Part shown: one piece after another, positions 36,701-48,700 of the stretch
Numbering within the stretch: the stretch's first letter is position 1
Layout of the letters: the number at the start of each line of letters is the position of its first letter
Assembly: GCA_009746045.1 (NCBI GenBank)
Contig: RPFO01000500.1
Location: forward strand, 1 to 55,000
Reading direction: 5' to 3'
Length of the DNA stretch: 55,000 nt
DNA from: Mesostigma viride
Taxonomy: Eukaryota; Streptophyta; Mesostigmatophyceae; Mesostigmatales; Mesostigmataceae
The notes under the pieces: model-generated
The model's database searches: none
Seen by the model: only the letters and a program-made list of their open reading frames with translations
What the model was told of the DNA's origin: nothing
Position numbers and translations under genes: made by a program

Positions 36701-39700
36701 AGCGCCCCCTCGCGCAGCACCCATTGGTCCGACTGTCCGTTTCCGACAGGGGGGGTGGCATGCACAGGGCCAGGGGGGTGGCAAGGAGGCAGTGAGCAAG
36801 CAGGCTGGTGACAGAAAAAGGTGGGTAGGTGAAAGAGGGGCGGCAATCAATGCACAGGCGTGCAGGGACATCAATGCGGCTGGCAGGAGCACTTCCCACC
36901 AATGCAGAGGAATGCGCAGCGTGGCTGGCTAGCCTTGACGGGAAGAAGATGGCGGAGGAGGGCTACCCAGCACCAACTAACCCGTGCTGGGAAAGATAGG
37001 CCCTGTGGCACCACGGTGGCATGGGAGGGAGCGAATGCGGCATGCTTGCTTGCCCATGGTTGGACGTGTGAAGCTGCCTTCAATAGCCCTAAAACACTTA
37101 CACACACAAACTGTACTCCAAAAACACTTAACCCAGGCACTTAAAAGCGGTCGGCCTGCGCAGCTACCACCATCTGAACAAGACACCACTCGTTCGCTGT
37201 TGCATGGCACCAGAAAAATGGATGTGAGCCCAAGCACGCGGCCAACCGTGCTTTCCCGCGGCCCTCACCTCCTTGGGCGCTGACCCAGACACGGGGGGAA
37301 GAGACTCGTTGACACTCACGCCGCCTGCACGAATGCCAGCGGGCAACCAACATGCCATCAGGCGGCATACATACTCACTTAATATGAAAGCTTTTGTGAG
37401 TGCATTAGCACGCACTTGCACATCCATTCCAAGGGCACGAGTATGGTGCCGGGCGAGGTGGAGCGACGCCACGCATTCCCAAGCACCCGCTTTACAAGCT
37501 AACAGGTCTTGCCGGGTGTGCGTTGCTGGGGACCGGCGTAAGACAGAATCGACATGGGAGAGTTTCCAGGAAACAACACGAGCACGGATGCCTTCAGGGA
37601 TCCATGAAACAAACACCAGCACATATGAACAGCCAGCCAGGGTCAGTCAACCCCAAAGTCCCCTCCCCCCCCTCCCTACCGGCCCCCTTCCCCCTTGAAA
37701 CCGCTTCCCAAAACGGCCCGGCTATCTGTGCTCTCCTTACCTAGATGAGAGAAACATGGAAACAGAAGCAAGCAAAGACACACATCGGATGCCTTCTTCT
37801 GCCATACACAGACACACCACACGCCTTCACCGGAGACACAGGAGAAAAGAAAAAGGGCAGCGAAATACCCTAGTGGCTGAAAACAAATTACAATCAACTG
37901 TCACAAACGGACACCCGCACACCGCTAATCCAGGGCTTCATTTGGGCACGCGATCGCTATTGGTAGGTACAAGTCGCGAGGAGGGTCGTAGTGTAGCATC
38001 TCGCCTCATTGCCCACTGTAAAAAGCGCACAGTCCCGAACCCGAAACCCTTGCTTTGATTTGCCTAGTAAAATATCATTTTGGAGACTGTTTTGGGCTTG
38101 CAAAATACAACATTGTAATTGTTTCCAGCCACTAGGGTGGCAAATGAGAGACGCACCGTACGCCTTGACCGCGGAGGAGTCGTCGGTGACGTCGACAGCT
38201 CCCGTCGGGTCCACAAACGCGGCCACCTTCTTGCCTGCGGACGATAGGAAATGGTTTATTGACCATGTTTATTGACCACGTTTATTGACCATTGTGTAGG
38301 GACCAGGTGCACCGACATGCAAGCAGGTAGGGCTGGTGTCAGTGCCAGTGCACCAAGCACCACCAAAAGGGGTGGGTAAGAGACCCAACACCGTTTTTGA
38401 CACCTTGAAACACAGAGGCTGCAAGGGCGCCTGGTAAATATGTCCCGCATGTTGCGCCCCAAGTCTCGTGACGCAAGCCAGCCAGGCGGGAGAGGGCTGA
38501 GAAGCTCGCCCGACCAAGATGAGGACCAGCCACACATTGGCTAACGTCGCATAAGGGAATGACAGGGAGTGCCATCATCGCCGTCCTTGGAAAGCACAAG
38601 CCAGGGAAATGCGGCCTGGCACTTGTCACCATCCAGACATAGGCGCCACTGGGGCACGCGTGTCAGCCTGAAGCACCGCATAATTACCAGGCCCTTGAGT
38701 TTTGGGTCTGTGCAAACGCGGACAGGATTTGGCTGCTTACACAACCGACAATAGCTCATACAGAGATAAGCTAGCGATAAGGCAGGAAAGGGCACCCCGT
38801 AGGACTGGATTCTTTACCACCGCAGATAGCTGCAAAGCAAAGGCATAGCCCCAAGGTGTTTTAAAAGGGTTGCATGGCTATCACCGCCGCTTTACTAATC
38901 GAAAAGGACAAGCAACGCACCCTCGAAGCGGAGCAGCTTGTCGAATTCGCTGTCGTCGTGACAGGTGGCGAGCAGCACCTGCACGCATGGGGGGCGAGCA
39001 TGTGCAAGCAGGGGCCGCGTGACAGTCCGGCAAGTGGCGTCAGGCACCAAGAAGGCACCAAGAAACCAACAAGCAGGCAACAAGCAGGCGGGGCATGGCG
39101 CACCGACAAGCGCTCGCTCTCTGCAGGTCCAAGGAGCACATGTTGCTGGGGGGGCACGGTTGCTTCTTGTGGGGAGTGAGAGCTCAGTGCCTCCAAGTGT
39201 GCAGCGCGGCGCACCTTCTGGTTACGAGCGCGGATGGCCACGTGGGAGAGCACGTCCACGTTGCTGGTGGTGATCACGCCGACGACACCGGTCGGGATGT
39301 CCTCCATGCCGCCCACCTGGCGCCATGTGGCACGCACAGGCATTGAACACAGGCATTGAATACAGGCATTGAATAGAGGCATTGAGTACAGGCATTGAAT
39401 ACAGGCATTGAATACAGGCATTGAATACAGGCATTGAATACAGGCATTGAATACAGGCATTGAATACAGGCATTGAATACAGGCATTGAATACAGGCATT
39501 GAATACGGGCATTGAATACGGGCATTGCGCACAGGGATAGGACACATGATTAGGACACACAAGCACACCAACATGTATACAACACCCACTCCTGAGCAGC
39601 TAGATGAAAAGCCAGACACCAGTAATTACAGCATGCACACACACAGGGGTGGTGAGACCGCAGCAAATAAGCAGCCTCACTCGCAGTAGTTAACAGTGTC

Positions 39701-42700
39701 ATTTTTGGAAATACTGCAAACAACCGGCATTCGTTCAAGCAGCCGGCCCATGAAGCCATTGGCCTTGCCTTGTCAACGATGCCCACGCCATCACCCACTG
39801 CCACGTGGGGTATCAGGCAAACCCCCTTAGGCAAAAATAGGCTCTAGTAAACACAAGCAGCGTTTTTACCATCACTGACAGAAGATAAGAGCATAGGCCG
39901 CGATCCATCTCCAGGAAAAGAAGCATCCATTCTGCCTTGCTGCAGACCCCAGCGTGGCCACATCCCCTCCCCTCCCCTCCCCTCCCCTCCCCTCCCCTCC
40001 CCTCCCCCCCTCCCCTCCCCTCCCCTCCCCTCCCTCCCCTCCCCTCCCCTCCCCTCCCCTCCCCTCCCTCCCCTCCCCTCCCCTCCCCTCCCCTCCCCTC
40101 CCCTCCTGCTCTGTGTCTGTTTCAAGGGAAAAGAGGAGCGCGCCCCGTCCCCAGAAGCCCTTGCGGAACCTCCCCTCACCTGCTTGGTGAACAGGATAAC
40201 GGGGCTCGGGTAGTCCTTCCCTTGGATGTCCGCCAGCGAGGCCACCACGACCGCCTCCCCTGCAGTCGCCACCTGGCTGACCACCTGCACGCGCAAAAGG
40301 CATGGCACCCAACGCAATCCCCCAACACGCTTGGGTGTGAGGCAAAAGGCATCCCAGTGCTGCACGCCATACACTAGGGGCCAGCCGTGACAGATGCAGG
40401 TAGCCACAAGAACGGTTCCTGGCACGCGCAGCAGTCATCCACGCTGCATGTCTTGCCAGCGTCGCCAGGAAGCCAAGCATTCCTGGTCAACGCGGTGGCA
40501 GTGATACGAAACCAGGCAGCGAAGAGCCTCGGCCAGGTTGAAACTGTTTGCCTCGCGCTGGCCTTCACCTCAATGCCAGCGCAATGAAGGGAGCACACAC
40601 TGGGGGGAGCACACCAGGCACATGACCCATGACTGCAGCGGTGACATGCACGGATGATAACACCTGGCACCAGCCTCCACGTCCACCCCAGTGCGGCGGC
40701 TGCCCAGGTGTCTATGAATGCAGCAGGTTGAGGTATTCCCCTAACGGCAAGCTGCCACCTTGATACTGCTACCTGCCACCTTCCCTTTGCTTCACCTGGC
40801 GCTGCCACCTTGTTACCGTCCCCTGCCACCTATTCTACCCTCACCTGCTCGGTGTACGTGCCCTCACCTGCCAGCTGCCCATCCCCGCGGCCTCTCGCAG
40901 CATCGGCTCCAGGCGGCTGAGGAGCGGCGACAGGTTGAACGCGCTCTGGCCGCGCACCACCTGCGGGCGCAAGGAGAGCGACAGGGGGGAGGGGGGATGT
41001 GGTGAGCTGAGAAGTAACGACGCCTCGACTAGGACAGGGGCAGGGGCAAGGGGCAAGGGGCAAGGTGTCCTGGACCACCGCATGTGCACTTGCTGGCAGA
41101 AGATTGGGGCAGTGGTATGAGCATGTGAGCATACTGACAAAAAAACTGACACTCACGTGTTGATTATTTGTCGATCGAAGCATGCGAGTGACGACTAGCC
41201 AGCGAGCGTCCTATGCATCGTGATGGCCCAGGCATGTCAACAAGGTCGATGCGGCCACCAGTTGCTCCAAAAGGGTTGTGGACTTGGTGTCAGAAGCAAG
41301 TAAACAGGCATTCGTCGCGTTTGGCAGCCGGCACAAGGTGCCTGCGAGGCACGGCACAAGCAGGTCGCTGTACCTATGGGCGGGCAGCCTCCAGCATACA
41401 GCTTGTGGCATGTGCTATCTTACCCACTTGTTTGCAGACCTGGAACCCCCCTCCCATGGCCTCTGCCCACCAAAAATATTCCACACACAAGCCAAGGGTG
41501 CTCCTCTGTTCCGCATCAACAAGCACATCCACACAAACGTCCGCACGCACCTCCTCCCCAAAGTTGGTGATGTACGACTCTTCGATGTTTGCGGCGCGGC
41601 CCAGCGCCTCCGCCGGCGGCTGCACGACGCGATAGATGCTGTCCATGTAGTCTGCGATGGAGCGACCGGGGGCGACCGACGGCAATTAAGGGATTGAGGC
41701 GGCGGCAGTGGCACAGGGTCAGCACAGCAAACTTGCATGGGCTGTGCCAGTGTGCCTGCACATTCACGTTGGCTTGGGATGGTGCAGCTTGCGGGCATGA
41801 GAGAAAGCATTGATGTGACTCGCAACACACGTGAGATGCAGGGTGAGGCAGGTGGGCGGTCAGGGTGAGGCAGGAAGGGGGTCAGCAGCTACGCCATAGC
41901 CATTCATCACCAACCAGGAATAGATACGGTAACGACGAATTGTAGGGAGGACAACCAACGCGGAAGAACGCAGGAGCTGAGGTCGCCCATCACAGCTGTA
42001 GCGGCGCTTGAACACTTGCACGCTGCGGTGAGGTTCTTATGTACATACCACCAACCTGGTGGTGACGTCGGGGTGAGAAAATTCATGCCGCTTGTGTGGG
42101 GGTATTTTGCTTCGTGCCATGCCACCTCCCAGCACCCCTGTCACGGTATACTGGGCGCAGACGAACCAAGAATCACGTACAACGATGAACAAGCACCAAC
42201 AAGCACCAACAAGCACCAACAAGCACCGACAAGCACCGACAAGCACCGACAAGCACCGACAAGCACCGACAAGCACCGACAAGCACCGACAAGCACCGAC
42301 AAGCACCGACAAGCACCAACAAGCACCAACAAGCACCAACAAGCACCAACAAGCCCCAACAAGCACCAACAAGCACCGACAAGCACTAACAAGCGCCAAC
42401 AAGCACCAACACGTTGTGGAGCTTAAGCCATGCAACAGGTGGCTCACCCTCCAGGGAGATCTGGGTCCTGTCCAGCGCGGCCCAGGCGAGCTTGGCCCAC
42501 TCCTTGGTCCACCGCTCCTGCGAGTTCACCTGGACAAGACAAGCGCGGGGCGAGGAGAAGGGGTGCAGGAGGCAGCAGAGCCATCGTTCATGAGGTAATT
42601 TGAGAGACATTCTCCCAGCTCTAGCGGCCACATACCCTTCCCAGGCATGCGATGTGGCCTGTCTAACAAGCGTAGTTGTGGAAGTAAGCAAGGCCGTTGC

Positions 42701-45700
42701 CTAACAACTTGAAACAACGTGATTGACCGCTGCGCGCTGGATCCCTTGCGGCCGCAGCAAGAGGGACGGCACCGCATGCGTTCCTAGTGCTGACCAAAGC
42801 ACTTGAACCTGGATTATCCCCCTTTCCCTTCCTACCAACAGAGCCCCCTACCCCCATCAATGTCCCCATTGGGCACACACGTTCTCCCCATCCCCCGTGT
42901 TGGCCCGCACCAAGTCATGTCATCACGCTCCACGCGACTGCTGCTGCTGCCTTGCTCACTTTCTCCCAGACTTTCCCGAACATACAGGGGCACAGACAGG
43001 GGCATCCCAACCCCTCACCTTGTGCCAGAAGCAGAGGCAGTGCCAGAGGTCCTCGCTCTCCGCGTGCAGAACGGTGTTGGAGAGGACGAGAACGATGAGG
43101 TCCACCAGCGCGTTGCCGTCCAGCGATGACTGGGGGGTGGGTGGGGGAAAGAAGAAATGGGAGGGAGAAAGGGAGCAACAAGGGGAGGCGAGGGGTCAAA
43201 CGAGCAGGCACCAGCAAGCGTTAAGTTACATCCGGAGTCAACGCCGTCAGCCAGGTGAAAAGCGGAAATGACAGGAAGCAAGGAAGAGGAACGCTTCAGC
43301 AAAGCACGACCGGGGCAAGTGGCATAACCCACACCGTGAGCAAAAGGCCTTGCCATCCCTCCACCCAGCACCTGGGTGTCGTCATCTGCGAAACGGAAAC
43401 CTACCCCAGAGGGCGCAGCACGCAGCGACGCTCGGCTGCAAATTCGTGGCTTTTAATGGCTGCGATCGTGGCTACATTTTGACACTGCTCAATGTGTGCC
43501 CACCTTCCGGTATCCGCGCGCATGCGCCTACCTTTTCCACCCGGTTAACGCACACGCCGAAGTAGTTGTCGAGTGCAATGTCCAGCAGCACCACGTCGCG
43601 AGAGGACGAGGGCGAGCGCCACACGTGCTCCAGACCCTGCCGTGCCTTGACGATCTCGCCAGGGACCCACCTGGGGCGCAGGAGAGCGTGCACATGGGGG
43701 CAAAGGAACAGACCAAACCGCAATCAGAAGTATCACATTAGCAACAAATAGGAAGAAAAAAACAAGCATATATTAACTTAACAAAAGAAAGATGGACAAA
43801 TTCAGCGGTGCGGGAGAAATTCTTGTTGTGCATCAAGCCTGCCCATTCGACCAAATTCAACAAAACAAGCCCAAGGACCATGTTTGTAAACACCTGCTCG
43901 AGTCACACCAGGCCCACCCACCGCATGCAGCCGTCGCCATGACTGTTAGCCATGCACATGCCCGATTGGTGCAAGTGGGACGTAAACAATCTAATCGTTC
44001 CCAGCCAGTGATGCATCCACGCCAGTGATATTCCATGCTTCCATGCTTCCATGCTTCCATGCTTCCATGCTTCCATGCGAAACCCTACCCACAGCTTCCA
44101 GCCTAGTCGGTCCTCTTCCCCCCCCCCCCCTTCTCCTTCCTGCCCATTTACGCCCCTTCTATATTTGCAGCCCTCTTCCCATTTTGCTCCTAATTCTGGC
44201 CCCAACGCCCCTCCCTACGGGTTCAAACACGTCTGCATCGATCCAGATGGAGTACAAGATCTGGGCCATGCCATTACAGTCGCTTCACTGCTCTCTATAT
44301 CCATGCACCCCACAGCCCACCCGCCCAATGACCCATTGCCCTTGCAGAGAGCCCCCCTCATCTCCCACCCGCCAACCATGCATAGCCACACGCCCCTAGC
44401 CGCCCCCCCCCCCTACCACTCGTTGCGGTTGTTGAGCACGTTGTAGATGGTCCCCTTGAGCCCGTCGTCCAGGAAACCCTTGGACATCTCCATCATGACA
44501 TCCAGGTCAGCGCCCGCGTGCACCGTCTTGAGCACCCACAGGAAGTGCTGCAGACGACAGGGCAAGGGGCAGGGGATGGGTAAGGGAAGGCAGAGGGGGT
44601 CAATGTGTGCAGTTGTGAGAATGGTGTTTTGACCAACACGAAAGTCTTGTGTAGGAAGGAGTCGGGGCGCAAAATGGAGGGGGGTGGGATTAGCAACCGT
44701 CCTAGGTCGGCAGGTGACGAGCGCTGGAAAGAAGGGAGGAAGAACACAAAAGTATGGAATCCGCAGTGTTGCTACAACTGGCGTCAGAAGCACCATCTCT
44801 AACGACATGACTACAGCCATGGCAGACGACCAGCCAAAAAGCGCACACAAGCATTCCACACCGCAGTGTGGATTAGGGCAGACGTCCTGGGAAAACAAGG
44901 GAAGGGATTCCTCCCCGCCATCAGCAGACATCAACGCTTAGAAACCAGCAACACAAGACATGGTATGGCATGTGCCGCCAGCATGCTTTGTCCCTCATTC
45001 GGACACCACCGCGTGTCCTGCACCGCGCTTCCTACCCTGCAGGCGCAGGCGTGCCTGGTGAACCGCCTAACGGTCCTAATAGACTATGTCAGCGACTCAG
45101 CAGCGCGCACGGGGGTGCTAAAACAACAAGGGGAGCCACCTGTCGCTGCAGATATATGCACCTGTCGCTGCGGGTATATGTCACCATTACCTTGAACGCG
45201 GATGCCATTACAAATAATTGCCGCTACTTTGAACACGAGCACGAAGTGCTAACCATCAGCGCACGAAGCCACTTGTCTCACCTTGAACGCGGGGATGAGG
45301 TGCGGCAGGTGCATCGGCCACGACTTGATCGGGTGGTCCATCGTCGCCAGGTAGTCCTTGGAGATGCCATGGTTGTACCTGCAGGGGGGCGGGGGCCAAC
45401 AGGAACATTCCGTGATTGGGGCCGAGGGGCCGAGGGGCCGAGGGGCCGAGGGGCCGAGGGGCCGAGGGGCCGAGGGGCCGAGGGGCCGAGGGGCCGAGGG
45501 GCCGAGGGGCCGAGGGGCCGAGGGGCCGAGGGGCCGAGGGGATACAACACTCCAGGTCAGCCACCCCGTCTACACCAGTCGACAAATGCAAAAATACTGC
45601 ACACGCAGCCCTCACAGCCATAATACGTTGATTTAATGGTCAGAGAGCTGGACCACCTGATCAAGCAGTCAACTGACATAACATGCAGCCAATAACATCT

Positions 45701-48700
45701 GGCAGACCGTCGATGGCCTCTGCATCGGTCAAAGGGTGGCATGATTCTGGTCCTGACGGAACAAACATCCACATGGCCGTGACGCAACCATGTTGGATCC
45801 ATGACGCGACCGACAAGGTTGGCCCCACTCACCACAAGTGGTCCCAGAATGTGCTGTGCTGTCCCGTGTGCAGGAAGTCCAGGTATGCCTGCCGCCGTAA
45901 CACACGTTCGGGTGTGCACACGTGCAGCGCACAAACGTGCCGGATGAAGGTTGTGGCGAGGGTGAGCCGCACTGACATATCACCAAAGATGCCGCAGGTC
46001 AGTCATGGGACGGCCCCGCAGTGGGATCACTCAGGCTAACGCGCAGCATACGCGCACGTAAGTTGCAGTACATGGGATGTGATCGTGCTGCAGTGGCAAG
46101 AATAACATGAGCGTGCTATTTCCCTGTTGGTGGCTTCGAGAAGGAGGCAGCGTGCTTCGCAAGGGTCCCGCAGCTGTTACATGTGACAAGGTAACCGCAG
46201 ATGGCCCACCCACCCACCCACCCACCCACCCACCCACCCACCCACCCACCCACCCACCCACCCACCCACCCACCCACCCACCCACCCACCCACCCACCCA
46301 CCCACCCACCCACCCACCCACCCACCCACCCACCCACCCACCCACCCACCCACCCACCCACCCACCCACCCACCCACCCACCCACCCACCCACCCACCCA
46401 CCCACCCACCCACCCACCCACCCACCCACCCACCCACCCACCCACCCACCCACCCACCCACCCACCCACCCACCCACCCACGAAGCAGATTCCCAACCCC
46501 GCCACACCCCTCACCGCGCAGATGGCGATGTCCTCCGGCGTTGTGTTGGTGTGCAACTTCTGGTGCCACTCCTCCAGGAAGCGCTCTTCCAGGCCAGGGC
46601 TGGAGAGGGGGGGGGGGGATACAGACAAGGAGGGGGCGCAGTGAACCGGTTGGGCAGAAGGTCAGGGGAGAAGGTAGAGCAGAGTGGTTGGAGGGAGATG
46701 CCTGCACGCAGGCAACGCTTGTTAATAAGCAGATGGCAGAAGCAACAAAGCATGTCAGACACCCACAACACTGACCCAGAGACCACCAAGCCAGCACATG
46801 CCTACCTTCACAGATAATCGCGTCCCACAAGCACGAATGAGCATGCAACCAACAGACAGGAGCTCCGCTTGACAGGTTGTGGGAGTATAGCCAAGACAAC
46901 ACAAACGAAACATGCCACCATTGGTCTCATCCGTTCCCATGCGGCCCCGCTAAAGATCGAATGTCGCTACATGCTAGCATACAACAAATTATTGGAAAGC
47001 GCATCCGAGAAGATTAAAGCTCGCTGGGTGTTCGGGCAATGAGCTTCTGCATGGACGGGCAGTGCTGGACACAGTAACAACCACCACACTAATCGACAGG
47101 TCACAGGTACACCTGAACGGGCTTAAGGCACCCGATGAAGCCTGGTACACCAAAACAGACCAAGCATGCCCCATTAAACAAGGTGCATCCGATCGAACCA
47201 GGCATCAGAAACCGCATCAAAAGATAACACACACCCTGCACGCCGCAATCATCACGACCCTCACCGGTGGCCCTCCTTGACCCCCTTCTCCCACAACCCT
47301 CACCGGTGGCCCTCCTTGACCCCGTTCTCCCACAACCCTCACCGGTGGCCCTCCTTGATCCCGTTCTCGCGCATGATCTGGAGAATGCCCATGCGGATCT
47401 GCTCCGAGTCGCCCCCGCCGCGGGGCAGTGTGGCCGCCGCCATGCGCGCGAGGGGCCGCACGCGCGTGTCTGCGGCCCCCCTCATCAGCTCGGCCATGCG
47501 CTCGGTCAGCACCTTCTGGACGTGGGCGATGTCCTTGCTCTGGTAGTTCTGGCCGCGGTACCATGCCAGCTGGCGGGTTAGGGAAGCAGACAAGTATGCC
47601 AGGGGAGGGCCACGTGAGCACGTCCAAGTCTATCGTCACGAATCGCCAGATACCTCCGACTTCCACCACACAGCACTGCACATGGCCAACTATGGGGCCA
47701 TCTGACCTGGATCGAGAGTCGCTGGAAAAAAAGAATATGACCATACGACAAGAACGCATCAGCATCATCAGCGCTACCAATCTGCCCAACTCCCCAGCTG
47801 CTTGTCTGCACAGGGATCACCTAAATGGGAACTGTAGCACAGAATAGCCTTGACACAATCACAGAAGGTCATCCAGCTGCGGACAAAGGCAAACACTGAC
47901 GCATTCCCCCCTGAAGCGGATATCGAAACAAGCGGATATCCTACCACCATCCCGCTGCCATCAACAATTACCCCCCCCCCCCCCCCCCCCCTCCCTAACG
48001 AGCACACACACACTACTTGGCTGTTTCTAAACCCAGGTGTTCACCTAGCCAACTCACTGCCCACTGTGCTGGACCAGCACACACCTCTCAACTCCACCTC
48101 ACGCACCCGCAGACGCCACACTACATCACGGAGACAACCAGAGCACACTACATACACACGGCCGTGTGGACGCCCCTTGGTCCACCTCCAAACGACACGG
48201 CTGGGCCATGCGGGCATGCCGTTCCTGCACTGCTACGGCTGCGCTGCCCCCTCACCTTGCGGTTGGCCGAGAAGCGCAGCCACACGAGGATGATGGCCAT
48301 GCCCTCGGGGCCCGCCTGCTCCGCGTCGTACGAGAAGTCGCGGGCCAGCTGGAAGCGGCCGAACAGCGAGAAGTTGCCCCACGTCGTCTCCGCCTCAATG
48401 ATCTGGCAGGGGAGCAGGATGGCCAAAAGGGGGGGGTGATGCACGGGTGGGCGGTGGCGCAGGTTAGGAGGCGCCCGCGGCAACCAAGCCACACCATACA
48501 TGCGCCTCGTGAAATACTAGTGTAGCGATAAGCATAAGGCTGGAAACATGCTTGTGGGAGGGATGAAAGGAAAGGACAGGGAGAAAAGCGGAGAGTGATG
48601 ACACCAAGCGGGTAGTTGAGACCAGACGAATACATGTGAACACGTCCATGAGCCACGGGCCCAGTGCGCACATCCACCGTGGTGTTGGCACCCTCCCACG

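Noticed and set aside
38273-38300. Short triplicated TTTATTGACCA phrase in GWD intron 18
   Set aside because: Three copies of about 15 bp (from 38256 to 38292) are real but too short and local to suggest function.
42016-42598. Long frames over the CAAGCACCGA repeat
   Set aside because: Repeat translation in GWD intron 13, with no recognisable domain outside exon 13.
46031-46902. Pro-Thr-His and Gly-Trp-Val repeat proteins
   Set aside because: Translations of the CCCA microsatellite. The only coding part is GWD exon 7 (46515-46599).
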